Part shown: positions 1 to 7,797 of the stretch, piece by piece
Layout of the letters: each line of letters opens with the position of its first letter
How positions within the stretch are numbered: the first letter of the stretch is position 1
Assembly: GCA_963765075.1 (NCBI GenBank)
Contig: CAVXVA010000007.1
Span: 62,001-126,000 of the forward strand
DNA from: JAENVU01 sp963765075
Lineage (GTDB): Bacteria > Actinomycetota > Acidimicrobiia > IMCC26256 > JAENVU01
Direction: 5' to 3'
DNA: 64,000 nt
Translations under genes and position numbers: made by a program
The notes under the pieces: model-generated
What the model was told of the DNA's origin: nothing
The model's input: only the letters and a program-made list of their open reading frames with translations
The model's database searches: none

Positions 1-1
1 G

Positions 2-556
2 ATCAGCGCCGATGGTCGGCGCGTCGCCTTCAGTTCCGTTCACGCGTACTCGGGCCAGGACTCGAATACGGTCGGCGACGTGTACGTCAAGGATTTGACC
101 ACCGGCGAGTTGGGCCTGGTGTCGGCGAATACCGGGAACGGCGTGGGGGACAGGGAGAGCCGACTGCCCTGGATCAGTGCGGACGGTGCGTACGTGCTGA
201 TCACGTCGGACGCCACCAATCTGGTGTCCGGAGACACCGACGGTGCGACCGACGTGTTCACCATCTCGGCCACACGGCCGATGATCACGTCGGTGGCACC
301 GGCTTCGGCGGCCCGTTCCGCGACCGGCGTCGTGGTCACGGTGACTGGTTCGGGGTTTCTGCCCGGCGCCACTGCGTTCATCGGTGGGTCGGGAGTGACG
401 GTCACTGCGGTCAACGTCGTCAGCTCACAACTGGTGAAGCTCACGCTGAGCGTGAGCGGGTCGGCAGCCCTCGGCCCGCGGGACGTCACCATCGTGGATC
501 CCGGCGTGTATGGCTCATCGAGTGGCTGGTGTTTCGGCTGCCTCACCGTCACGTGA
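2..556 (+). CDS. C-terminal part of a TolB-like beta-propeller protein with IPT/TIG-like tail (5' partial)
   Basis: The frame is open from the first bases of the window, so the start lies upstream. The visible 184 residues begin with two PD40/TolB-type propeller repeats, recognisable by ISADGRRVAFSS and later WISADGAYVLITSDATN, each followed by a D-V-F/Y strand. After about residue 95 comes an IPT/TIG-like beta-sandwich (ITSVAPASA, then VTVTGSGF). Such proteins are normally exported and act in protein-protein or carbohydrate contacts. The export signal would be in the missing part. No specific function can be given. It is followed after 48 bp by the HMG-CoA lyase gene. Confidence 0.75.
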   Translation: MSADGRRVAFSSVHAYSGQDSNTVGDVYVKDLTTGELGLVSANTGNGVGDRESRLPWISADGAYVLITSDATNLVSGDTDGATDVFTISATRPMITSVAPASAARSATGVVVTVTGSGFLPGATAFIGGSGVTVTAVNVVSSQLVKLTLSVSGSAALGPRDVTIVDPGVYGSSSGWCFGCLTVT

Positions 557-591
557 CCTGACCTCAGATCGTTGAGCGGCAAGGCGGCCGG

Positions 592-597
592 TAGCCT
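592..597 (+). promoter_or_regulatory. -10 hexamer TAGCCT, leaderless type
   Basis: TAGCCT ends 7 nt before the ATG at 605. This spacing puts the transcript start at or next to the ATG. It supports the start at 605 rather than the in-frame TTG at 572, which lies upstream of the hexamer. Confidence 0.5.
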
Positions 598-604
598 TCC
601 CCGA

Positions 605-1522
605 ATGTCCGGATGGCCCGCGCACGTCGAGATTGGCGAGGTCGGCCCGCGCGACGGGCTCCAGAACGAAGCGCCGATCGCGATCGCGGATCGGATCCGC
701 CTGATCGACGCGCTCAGCGCGACTGGCCTTCGCCGGATCGAAGCGGTCTCGTTCGTCTCGCCGCGAGCCATTCCGCCGATGGCGGGTGCCGCCGAGGTCA
801 TGGCCGGGATCACGCGAGTGCCCGGCGTGACCTACCGGGCGTTGGTCCCGAACGTGAGGGGTGCGGAGTTGGCCTTGGCGGCGGCGGTCGACGAGATCGA
901 GGTCGTCGTCTCCGCGAGTGAGACCCACAACCGCAAGAACGTGAACCGGTCGGTCGCAGCATCGATGGTTGCGGCGGGTGAGCTGACCGGGCTCGCCCAC
1001 GCGGCCGGCACCCCGGTCGAGGCGATCGTCTCCACGGCGTTCGGGTGTCCCTACGAAGGTGATGTCCCCGAAGTGCGCGTCGCCGAGATCGCGGTGCAAC
1101 TCCGCGACGGTGGCGCCGATCACCTGAGCTTCGGCGATACCACCGGCATGGCGACGCCGCGACGGGTGCACACGCTGCTCGATGCGCTGGACGCGTTGGG
1201 TATCCCGGCGTCGGCCGTGGCCCTGCACTTTCACAACACGCGCGGCACGGGCTTGGCCAACGTCGTGGCGGCGATGGAGCGCGGGGTGACCCGATTCGAT
1301 GCGTCGATCGGCGGGCTCGGTGGGTGTCCGTACGCCCCCGGCGCGACCGGCAACATCGTCACCGAGGATCTGGTGCACATGCTCGACGACATGGGCGTCG
1401 AGACCGGCGTCGATCTCGACGCCCTGATCGACTGCGCGCACCTGGCTCAGGACCTGGTCGGGCGCGAACTGCCGGGCCAAGTCATGCGCTCGGGCCCGAG
1501 AACGAGGACGGTGGAGTCATGA
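605..1522 (+). CDS. Hydroxymethylglutaryl-CoA lyase
   Basis: A 305-aa protein of the HMGL-like TIM-barrel family, which cleaves 3-hydroxy-3-methylglutaryl-CoA to acetoacetate and acetyl-CoA in leucine breakdown. The diagnostic GEVGPRDGLQNE stands at residues 11-22, with the metal-binding Asp and substrate Arg. The C-terminal GLGGCPYAPGATGN loop carries the catalytic Cys near residue 241. Length fits the family (about 300 aa). The ATG at 605 is preferred over TTG 572 because of the TAGCCT box between them. The stop overlaps the next start (ATGA), so it is translationally coupled to the acyl-CoA carboxylase subunit. This pairing suggests leucine/isovalerate catabolism. A lyase acting on a related 3-hydroxy-acyl-CoA is possible. 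Confidence 0.9.
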   Translation: MSGWPAHVEIGEVGPRDGLQNEAPIAIADRIRLIDALSATGLRRIEAVSFVSPRAIPPMAGAAEVMAGITRVPGVTYRALVPNVRGAELALAAAVDEIEVVVSASETHNRKNVNRSVAASMVAAGELTGLAHAAGTPVEAIVSTAFGCPYEGDVPEVRVAEIAVQLRDGGADHLSFGDTTGMATPRRVHTLLDALDALGIPASAVALHFHNTRGTGLANVVAAMERGVTRFDASIGGLGGCPYAPGATGNIVTEDLVHMLDDMGVETGVDLDALIDCAHLAQDLVGRELPGQVMRSGPRTRTVES

Positions 1523-3048
1523 GTGCGGACGAAGTGGCGAAGCGGACCGAGCGGGCACTGGCGGGGAACCTCGAGAAGGACCGGGGCAAGCTCGCCGCGG
1601 CCAACAAGCTGTTCGTACGGGATCGCATCGCGCGGCTGCTCGACGACGGGTCGTTCGTGGAGGACGCACTCCTGGCCAACGCGCTGGCCGACGATCTCCC
1701 GGCCGATGGAGTCGTCACCGGCACCGGACGCATCGACGGTCGGCCGGTGTGCGTGATGGCCAACGATCCGACGGTCAAGGCCGGATCCTGGGGGGCACGG
1801 ACCGTCGAGAAGATCGTCCGGCTCACCGAGACCGCCCTGAAGCACGAACTGCCCGTCGTCTACCTCGTCGATTCCGCAGGCGCCCGGATCACCGATCAGG
1901 TGGAGCTGTTTCCCGGCCGGCGGGGCGCCGGTCGCATCTTCGCCAACCAGGTCCGCCTCTCCGGCCGCGTTCCCCAGATCTGTTGTCTCTTCGGCCCGTC
2001 GGCAGCGGGGGGTGCCTATATCCCCGCGTTCTGCGACGCGGTGTTCATGGTCGAGGGGAACGCATCGATGTATCTCGGCTCGCCGCGCATGGCGGCTGAA
2101 GTGATTGGTGAGGAGGTGTCGCTGGAGGAGATGGGCGGCGCACGGATGCACGCGACGGTCAGTGGCTGCGGCGACAACCTCATGGCCGATGACGCGGAGG
2201 CCATCGACGCGGCCAAGCGGTGGTTGTCGTACCTGCCGACGTCGTGGCGGGGGCAGCCACCGGTCGTTGCCGCCGCGACCCCGATCGACACCGCGAAGCC
2301 GATTGCGTCGATCGTGCCGGTCGAGGATCGCCGCGCCTACGACATCCGCAAGGTGGTTGCTGCGTTGGTCGACGCGGAGACGTTCTTCGAGCTCAAGCCA
2401 CTGTTCGCGAAGGAACTCGTCACGGGTTTCGCCCGGCTCGACGGCCAGACCCTCGGGATCGTGGCCAACAACCCGCTGCATCTCGGCGGCGTCCTCTTCA
2501 AGGACAGTTCCGACAAGGCGGCCCGCTTCATCTGGCTGTGCGACGCGTTCAACGTGCCCCTGCTGTTCCTCGCCGATGTCCCCGGGTTCATGATCGGGAG
2601 CAAGGTCGAGCGGGAAGGCATCATTCGTCATGGCGCCAAGATGATCACCGCGGTCGCCGAGGCGACGGTGCCCAAGATCAGCGTGATCGTCCGCAAGGCG
2701 TACGGCGCGGGGCTCTACGCCATGTGTGGGCCCGCGTTCGATCCGGATGCGTGCCTCGCGTTGCCGAGTGCGCAGATCGCGGTGATGGGTCCCGAGCCTG
2801 CGGTGAACGCGGTGTACTTCAACAAGATCCAGGCGATCGAGGATCCCGACGAGCGCGCCGCCTTCGTCTCCGAAAAGCGGGCCGAGTACGAGGCCGACGT
2901 CGACCTGATTCGCTTGGCTGCGGAACTCGTCGTCGATGCCGTGATCGAACCCGATGCGCTCCGGGACGAACTCATCGCGCGGTTCGATCTGGCGCGAACC
3001 CGAGTGCGGGAGGACTTCCCGCGCCGTCACGGCGTTCCGCCCGTCTGA
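1519..3048 (+). CDS. Acyl-CoA carboxylase, carboxyltransferase (beta) subunit
   Basis: A 509-aa crotonase-fold carboxyltransferase of the PccB/MccB/AccD family. It transfers CO2 from carboxybiotin to an acyl-CoA and needs a biotin-carboxylase alpha subunit, which is not in the window. The N-terminal half has LVDSAGARITDQ and GPSAAGGAYIPA, the C-terminal half LFLADVPGFMIGS and a glycine-rich KAYGAGLYAM loop that builds the second oxyanion hole. The longer open frame upstream (from 1324) lies inside HMG-CoA lyase, so the start is the overlapping ATG at 1519. The HMG-CoA lyase partner points to methylcrotonyl-CoA as substrate, but the sequence alone does not separate this from propionyl-CoA or another acyl-CoA. 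Confidence 0.88.
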   Translation: MSADEVAKRTERALAGNLEKDRGKLAAANKLFVRDRIARLLDDGSFVEDALLANALADDLPADGVVTGTGRIDGRPVCVMANDPTVKAGSWGARTVEKIVRLTETALKHELPVVYLVDSAGARITDQVELFPGRRGAGRIFANQVRLSGRVPQICCLFGPSAAGGAYIPAFCDAVFMVEGNASMYLGSPRMAAEVIGEEVSLEEMGGARMHATVSGCGDNLMADDAEAIDAAKRWLSYLPTSWRGQPPVVAAATPIDTAKPIASIVPVEDRRAYDIRKVVAALVDAETFFELKPLFAKELVTGFARLDGQTLGIVANNPLHLGGVLFKDSSDKAARFIWLCDAFNVPLLFLADVPGFMIGSKVEREGIIRHGAKMITAVAEATVPKISVIVRKAYGAGLYAMCGPAFDPDACLALPSAQIAVMGPEPAVNAVYFNKIQAIEDPDERAAFVSEKRAEYEADVDLIRLAAELVVDAVIEPDALRDELIARFDLARTRVREDFPRRHGVPPV

Positions 3049-3061
3049 GCGGGGTGCCGCT

Positions 3062-3289
3062 GTGCCTTGGTGTCATGACTGCGATCGGTTCTTCTCCCCG
3101 TCGACGGTGACGACCGAGGGGACCTGTCCGACCTGCGGGCGGTCCGTCGAGGTCGGCGCGGTGGCCCAGGCCGCCACGGAGGAGGAGCCGCTCCCTCCCA
3201 TCCCGTGGCACCTCAAGCTCCTTGGCGTCGCGATCGCGATCTATCTGCTCTACCGCTTGTTCCAAGGCCTCGGCTGGCTCGTCAGCTGA
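3062..3289 (+). CDS. Small zinc-ribbon membrane protein
   Basis: A 75-aa protein starting at GTG 3062. Residues 4-27 hold a two-knuckle zinc ribbon (WCHDC and CPTCGR). About residues 50-72 form one transmembrane helix. The N-terminal ribbon presumably faces the cytoplasm. It begins 13 bp after the carboxylase stop and is closed by a large hairpin, so it is probably the last gene of that operon. Function unknown; such ribbons often bind nucleic acid or a partner protein. Confidence 0.65.
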   Translation: MPWCHDCDRFFSPSTVTTEGTCPTCGRSVEVGAVAQAATEEEPLPPIPWHLKLLGVAIAIYLLYRLFQGLGWLVS

Positions 3290-3298
3290 CTCCACCAA

Positions 3299-3354
3299 CG
3301 CGACCTTTCGTCTGTGGGTGGGGGATTTCACCCCCCTCCAGACCAAAGGTCGCG
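3299..3354 (+). terminator. Long interrupted hairpin between the zinc-ribbon gene and tRNA-Pro
   Basis: CGCGACCTTT at 3299-3308 pairs with AAAGGTCGCG at 3345-3354. The arms continue inward with few mismatches to a G-run (3320-3324) opposite a C-run (3331-3336) around a short ATTTCA-containing loop. No U-tract follows. Its place 10 bp after a stop codon makes a terminator likely. Confidence 0.6.
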
Positions 3355-3385
3355 TCGGGAAGTGCCTAGACTCACGCCCTTCGTA

Positions 3386-3463
3386 CGGGCTGTGGCGCAG
3401 CTTGGTTAGCGCGTCGGTCTGGGGGACCGAAGGTCCCGGGTTCGAGTCCCGGCAGCCCGACCA
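3386..3463 (+). tRNA. tRNA-Pro (anticodon GGG)
   Basis: A full cloverleaf can be folded. The acceptor arms are CGGGCTG and CAGCCCG, the D arm GCGC/GCGC, the anticodon stem TCGGT/ACCGA with loop CTGGGGG (anticodon GGG, reading CCC), and the T arm CCGGG-TTCGAGT-CCCGG. Discriminator A and an encoded CCA end the gene. The C1-G72 pair is typical of proline tRNAs. Confidence 0.95.
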
Positions 3464-3470
3464 CACCACC

Positions 3471-3504
3471 AGTCCGCGACAGGGACAACACCCTGTCGCG
3501 GACT
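3471..3504 (+). terminator. Perfect 14-bp hairpin after tRNA-Pro
   Basis: AGTCCGCGACAGGG (3471-3484) and CCCTGTCGCGGACT (3491-3504) are perfectly complementary around the loop ACAACA. It starts 7 bp after the tRNA CCA end. No T-tract follows, as is common for high-GC actinobacterial terminators. Confidence 0.75.
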
Positions 3505-3616
3505 CACCCGGCGATCATCAGCTGCGCGGGGTTCGCAGCCTCGCGGCTCGCGAATTTGACGCTGTCGGTTGCGGCCGACTGGACGGCAAACTTCCGTGCG
3601 TCCCAAGGGGGGCACC

Positions 3617-4072
3617 GTGGTAACTCGACCGGGAAATGCACTCTGCGCGCTGGTCGCCGCAGGCGTACTGGTGGTTGGCCTTTCTGCGTGCAGTGGTGAC
3701 GACTCGCCGTCCGTTGATGTCACGCTGTCGGAGTGGCTGGTTAATCCTGAACCCGCCACCGTGGACGCGGGCGACGTCGACTTCAAGGGTGACAACGTGG
3801 GTGGGGAAACTCACGAGATGGTCGTTGTTGGGGCCAAGGACGCGGACGCGCTTCCCATCGATTCCGATGGCGCGGTCGTGGAGGAGGAACTTCCCAAGGG
3901 TGCGTTCATCGGTGAGATCGAAGACATCGAGGCGCAGTCGTCGAAGACGGTGAAGCTCGATCTGAAGCCGGGGACCTACGTGCTGTTCTGCAACATCACG
4001 GAAAAGGAGAAGGACGGGACGATCGAGAGTCATTTCGCGAAGGGGATGCACTCCGTCCTGACTGTCAAGTAA
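3617..4072 (+). CDS. Cupredoxin-like (plastocyanin-type) lipoprotein
   Basis: A 151-aa exported lipoprotein. The N-terminus has a hydrophobic signal ending in the lipobox LSAC (Cys about residue 25). The mature part has the layout of a single cupredoxin domain with candidate type-1 copper ligands: His in ETHEMVVVG, Cys in YVLFCNI, then His and Met in SHFAKGMH. It would carry electrons or bind copper on the outer face of the membrane. The start GTG 3617 is chosen because AAGGGGGG lies just upstream and it leaves a compact signal peptide; the frame is open from 3569. It is a single gene between tRNA-Pro and an unrelated membrane protein. The insertion EKEKDGTIE between the Cys and His ligands is longer than in plastocyanin. 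Confidence 0.75.
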   Translation: MVTRPGNALCALVAAGVLVVGLSACSGDDSPSVDVTLSEWLVNPEPATVDAGDVDFKGDNVGGETHEMVVVGAKDADALPIDSDGAVVEEELPKGAFIGEIEDIEAQSSKTVKLDLKPGTYVLFCNITEKEKDGTIESHFAKGMHSVLTVK

Positions 4073-4252
4073 CCAGGGCAGGCCGATCAGGTGCTGAGGC
4101 CGCGCGCCGCTCGCCGCTCGTAAGCCTCGCCGACCGCCATTGCACCTCGGCGGCACACCCCGGTTGTCACCACCGACCTTCGGCCCTAGCCCGCGTGTCC
4201 GCCGCCATGGTCTGCTGCATCCGGACGTCGTCGCCGGATACCGAGGATCACC

Positions 4253-5125
4253 GTGGGTTTGCTGTTGTTGGCGGTCATGATCGTCGGCGTTATCGCGTTC
4301 ATTGTTCTCACCGTCAGAGGCCGCGGAAACCCTGAGGCAACGCCCCGGCGGCGTTGGGCGCGCCGAGCAGCGGCCGCAGCGTTCGTGCTCGGATTCGTGG
4401 GCCTCGCGGTGGTGATCGGCATCTCCGTGGTGGACACGTTCCGCCGCCGGAATCTTCCCCCACCGAAGTTCGCGTCCCTCATCACCAAGCCCGACCCTTC
4501 GCTACGGGGAACGGTCGCCTATCTCTCCGAAGCGAAGAGCCCCACCGCCGGCCGACAAGCGTGCGCCCGCGTCGCCGCCGCGTCCGGGAGCCGATCGAAA
4601 GACGTTCTGTGCTGGCCCATCGCCGAGCCCGCGATCGCTACCGAGGTGTGGCGCCCCGACGGACGACTGCTGGTGACCTCGTTCGACGCACCCCCCGGGA
4701 AGAACACGCTCATCCCGAAGTGGGCGAAACTCGTCGACGTGGCGACGGGCGCCACCGAGGACGTCCCCCGATCTGCCCTCGGCAAGCACGCGCGTCCGTC
4801 GACCGGCCCGTCGCAGAACGATGAGGGCCAACGGCTCGTCCGCGAAGGAAAGGACGGCAACGTGCATATCGCGCTGGTCGGACCCTTCGGATCGCGCACC
4901 GTGTTCAAGATCGAGGACGCCAATCCCAACTGGGGAATCACGACCGGGCCGATCTGGTCGCCCGACTTCGCATGGTTCCTCATGTGGGACGGCACCCGCC
5001 TCCTCCTCACCACCGTGGACGAACCCGCCACGACGCGGGTCCTCGCCGACGAGGCCTCCGGCTATACGTCCAACTTCGACGTGGCCACGTTCTCCATCAC
5101 CGGCCGCGCCTTCCCGGGAAACTGA
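4253..5125 (+). CDS. Membrane-anchored protein of unknown function, propeller-like outer part
   Basis: 290 aa. Residues 2-20 and about 40-60 are two transmembrane helices separated by a basic loop (PRRRWARR). The remaining 220 residues should be outside the membrane and contain W-R/S-P-D motifs (EVWRPDGRLLV, PIWSPDFAWFLMWDG) like those of TolB/WD40-type propeller blades. I do not recognise a family. The GTG start at 4253 is 9 nt behind a GAGGA-like site. It is flanked by the cupredoxin gene and a 330-bp gap. Confidence 0.6.
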   Translation: MGLLLLAVMIVGVIAFIVLTVRGRGNPEATPRRRWARRAAAAAFVLGFVGLAVVIGISVVDTFRRRNLPPPKFASLITKPDPSLRGTVAYLSEAKSPTAGRQACARVAAASGSRSKDVLCWPIAEPAIATEVWRPDGRLLVTSFDAPPGKNTLIPKWAKLVDVATGATEDVPRSALGKHARPSTGPSQNDEGQRLVREGKDGNVHIALVGPFGSRTVFKIEDANPNWGITTGPIWSPDFAWFLMWDGTRLLLTTVDEPATTRVLADEASGYTSNFDVATFSITGRAFPGN

Positions 5126-5457
5126 AGCGCCCGGCAGCCGGCAGGCCGGACCATCACAGTCGGTGACGGAGAATCAGCTGGCGAGGGCGCGTTCGGCGCG
5201 GCGTTCGATCGTGCCGACCACGTCGACCAGTAGTCGGTGAACCGCACCGACAGCGTGTCGAGCGCGCCTTGCGATCGCCTGCCCCGGTGATCGCGGCAGT
5301 CTGGCAGACAGGTCGTCAGACGCGAATGAGCTCGATGGGAGTGGACTCCCTCGACCTGGAAACACTGGAACGCCTGTGAGTCTTGAGCGGTGAGTTCACC
5401 TGAGAAACGGGTCGGCCTGCCTATGCGCGCCGGGCGTCGACCCCGTAGCCTTGACCG
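5126..5457. other. Intergenic region, possible decayed ORF on the - strand
   Basis: No gene can be supported here. A - strand frame at 5174-5365 reads like the C-terminal end of a helical protein (AVGAVHRLLVDVVGTIERRA), but it lacks a credible start or binding site and may be chance or a gene remnant. The only clear signal is the promoter box of the next gene at the right end. Confidence 0.4.
5446..5451 (+). promoter_or_regulatory. -10 hexamer TAGCCT for trhA, leaderless type
   Basis: TAGCCT with a 6-nt gap (TGACCG) to the ATG at 5458. No Shine-Dalgarno sequence is visible, consistent with a leaderless transcript. Confidence 0.55.
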
Positions 5458-6126
5458 ATGACGGCGACCGATGTGAACGCGGAGTTGGAGTTGCATCCGG
5501 CTAAGCCCCGCTTCCGCGGGCGGCTCCATCAGTTCACCTTCTTCGCCAGCATTCCAGCCGGAGTGATCGTCATCCTCTTGGCCCGGGGCGCTTCGGGGTA
5601 CGTGGCGGCCTCGCTGTACGCCGCGTCGGTCGTCGCGCTGTTCGGCACGTCGGCCGCCTATCACCGGGGTCGCTGGTCCCCGGCGATCCGGCTCCGGATG
5701 CAGCAAGCCGACCACGCCATGATCTTCGTTCTCATCGCCGGTTCGTACACACCGATCACGTTGCTCGCGTTGCGGCCTGCCTGGGGGATCACCATGCTCG
5801 CTATCGCGTGGACCGTCGCGGTGGTCGGGGTGACGCTCACCTTCACCAAGTGGCATTTCATGGACCGCAACAGCGGCTACCTCTATGTCGCGTTCGGGTG
5901 GGTCATGGTGGTGGCCCTCCCGGTGATCTTCGAGGCGCTCTCGGCCACGCAGTTGGTCCTGCTCGTCGCGGGTGGGGTGCTCTATACCGTCGGGGCGATC
6001 TTCTTCGGGCTCGAACGACCGCGCCTGCGCCCGCACACCTTTGGTTTTCACGAAATGTGGCACGTGATGACGGTGGCCGCAGCCGGGTGTCACTACGCGC
6101 TCATCGTGTCGCTGGTTCATCCCTGA
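5458..6126 (+). CDS. trhA: Hemolysin III / PAQR-type membrane protein (TrhA family)
   Basis: 222 aa with seven predicted membrane helices. The family's metal-site residues are present: S-x3-H in SAAYHRG, Asp in QADHAMIF, and two His in the last helices (FHEMWHV and GCHYALIV). Bacterial members have been linked to membrane lipid or fluidity homeostasis; the name hemolysin III is historical. Length is normal. It is a single gene expressed from its own leaderless promoter. Confidence 0.9.
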   Translation: MTATDVNAELELHPAKPRFRGRLHQFTFFASIPAGVIVILLARGASGYVAASLYAASVVALFGTSAAYHRGRWSPAIRLRMQQADHAMIFVLIAGSYTPITLLALRPAWGITMLAIAWTVAVVGVTLTFTKWHFMDRNSGYLYVAFGWVMVVALPVIFEALSATQLVLLVAGGVLYTVGAIFFGLERPRLRPHTFGFHEMWHVMTVAAAGCHYALIVSLVHP

Positions 6127-6209
6127 CGGCCACCATCGGTGGTCATTCGACGGCGCGGGGTCGTCGTGGCACAATGGGGGAAGACCGGTGGGTCTGGGGG
6201 GATTCGTCA

Positions 6210-6509
6210 ATGCCGATAGCCATTCTTGCGGGATTCGTCGTCGGCGCCCTCGGTGTCGTGTGGTTCGCCATCGACTCCGCCCGGATCCCGTCGATGATCT
6301 GGTACTGGTCCGGATATTCACGTCCGGGTTGGTGGGGCGCGATGGCGATCTGTCTGCTGGCGTTCGGATACCCCGCGGTGATCGCGGCGGTGACCTGGCG
6401 CTTCAGCGAGGCGCGCAAAGTGTTGAACCTCGAGTACAACGACGTGCGCCAGCAGGGCCGGGCCGCCCGTGAAGCTCGGCTGGGCCGCTCCTCCAACTCG
6501 GTCGCCTGA
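6210..6509 (+). CDS. Small two-helix membrane protein
   Basis: 99 aa. Membrane helices at about residues 2-22 and 40-62 are followed by a charged, probably coiled, cytoplasmic tail (ARKVLNLEYNDVRQQGRAAREARLG). The start at ATG 6210 is preferred because a G-rich ribosome-binding site (TGGGGGG) lies about 9 nt upstream; an in-frame ATG at 6174 would add 12 residues. Function unknown. It converges with the saccharopine-dehydrogenase-like gene, 23 bp away. Confidence 0.55.
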   Translation: MPIAILAGFVVGALGVVWFAIDSARIPSMIWYWSGYSRPGWWGAMAICLLAFGYPAVIAAVTWRFSEARKVLNLEYNDVRQQGRAAREARLGRSSNSVA

Positions 6510-6532
6510 CCGCCCGCCGCACTGGCTGATCG

Positions 6533-7753
6533 TCAGCGCGGGCGCGGAATCCGTTCGTCGAGGCCCCAGGGCGACCCGTAGTCGGTGAGCAGATCGAGGA
6601 ACGGCACGGCGGCGAACGCCTCCGGGCCGAGCACGCCGGCACCCGACCACGTTCCCGCAGCGATGAGTTCGAGCGCGATGACCGGGTTGATCGCGGTCTG
6701 CCAGACCACGGCCTGGTGCCCGTACTCGGCCATGCACCAGTCGTTGTCGGCAATGTGGTGCAGATAGACGTCACGCGCCGCGCCGTCGAGGCCCAGGCCG
6801 GTGACCCATGTGCCCGCACAGGTGGCGCCGTGCATGCGATCGCCGAGTTCGGCCGGGTTGGGGAGCGCCGCCGCCACGACGTCGCGGGGTGACACCTCCA
6901 CGCCGCGCACCATGATCGGCTCGGTGCGATCGAGCCCGGTGGTGTGGAGGGCCTGGAGCACGCTGATGAACTCGTCACCGAGTCCGTACTTGAACGTGAC
7001 GCGTCGACAATCCACCCAGCGGGGGATCAGCAGCACTTCCTCGTGTTCGACGTTGACGCATTCGACCGGTCCGATGCCGCCCGGAAACATGAACGTCTCG
7101 GGCTCGGAGAATGGGGGAGTGGTGAACCAGCCGCGCTCGGACTCCCAGATCACCGGCGGGTTGAGACACTCCTCGATGGTGGTCCAGATCGAGAACGTGG
7201 GCGCGAAGTCGAATCCGTCGATGACGAGATTGGCGCCGTCGCGAACGCCCACCTCGTGTACTTCGGAGAAAAGGTGGTCGGCGGCGTAGCGGGCGAACAC
7301 GTCGGAGAGGCCGGGTTCGACCCCGATGCCGACGAGCGCCAGGAGCCCGGCGCGTTCCCAATCGTCGGCGACGGCGAACTGCTCATCGCCGAGCTTGATC
7401 CCGGTCTCGGTGGTGGGTCGCTCCGGGTGCGGGTGGGAGAGGTGCATCGCCATGTCGAGATAGGTCGTGCCCGCGGCGAACGCGCCGTCGAAGATCGGTG
7501 GATTCAGCCGGGGATCACACGCGTTGACGACCACATCGGCCCGGACCTCGCGTGCGAGGGCCGCAACGGAGTCGGCCCGGGAGGCATCGACCGCGGCGGC
7601 CGCCAACCGGGGATCGTCGAACGGTGCGATGGCCGTCTTGGCCCGGGCCGGGTCGACGTCGGCGATCGTGAGGTGCTCGAAGAAGTCCCGGCGGTGCGCA
7701 ATCGCCACCATGGCCGAGCCGACGCCGCCGGCACCCACAACCAGAATCCGCAT
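6533..7753 (-). CDS. Saccharopine dehydrogenase-like oxidoreductase
   Basis: 406 aa starting with a Rossmann nucleotide-binding site (ILVVGAGGVGSAM, residues 3-15) and an acidic residue after the second strand (IADVDPAR) that favours NAD(P). The rest matches the Lys9/carboxynorspermidine-dehydrogenase superfamily, including NACDPRLN and the later NAMH-like LDMAMHLSHP and GIGVEPGLSDVFARY. The true substrate (saccharopine, carboxyspermidine or another amino-acid conjugate) cannot be read from the sequence. The gene is divergent from the E2-like gene, with two facing -10 boxes in the 44-bp gap. It is the only - strand gene left of the dif-like site. Confidence 0.82.
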   Translation of the reverse strand: MRILVVGAGGVGSAMVAIAHRRDFFEHLTIADVDPARAKTAIAPFDDPRLAAAAVDASRADSVAALAREVRADVVVNACDPRLNPPIFDGAFAAGTTYLDMAMHLSHPHPERPTTETGIKLGDEQFAVADDWERAGLLALVGIGVEPGLSDVFARYAADHLFSEVHEVGVRDGANLVIDGFDFAPTFSIWTTIEECLNPPVIWESERGWFTTPPFSEPETFMFPGGIGPVECVNVEHEEVLLIPRWVDCRRVTFKYGLGDEFISVLQALHTTGLDRTEPIMVRGVEVSPRDVVAAALPNPAELGDRMHGATCAGTWVTGLGLDGAARDVYLHHIADNDWCMAEYGHQAVVWQTAINPVIALELIAAGTWSGAGVLGPEAFAAVPFLDLLTDYGSPWGLDERIPRPR

Positions 7754-7759
7754 GCGCTC

Positions 7760-7765
7760 AGGGTA
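7760..7765 (-). promoter_or_regulatory. -10 hexamer TACCCT for the saccharopine-dehydrogenase-like gene
   Basis: On the - strand TACCCT is followed after 6 nt (GAGCGC) by the ATG at 7753. Leaderless arrangement. Confidence 0.5.
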
Positions 7766-7784
7766 CTGGGCACCGCAGCGGGGC

Positions 7785-7790
7785 TAGCGT
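7785..7790 (+). promoter_or_regulatory. -10 hexamer TAGCGT for the E2-like gene
   Basis: TAGCGT, then 7 nt, then GTG at 7798. It supports the start at 7798 over the GTG at 7789, which overlaps the hexamer. Confidence 0.5.
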
Positions 7791-7797
7791 GCCCGAC

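Noticed and set aside
5062..6321. A 419-codon - strand frame opposite trhA
   Set aside because: Very His/Arg/Gly/Asp-rich and antisense to a clear seven-helix membrane protein.
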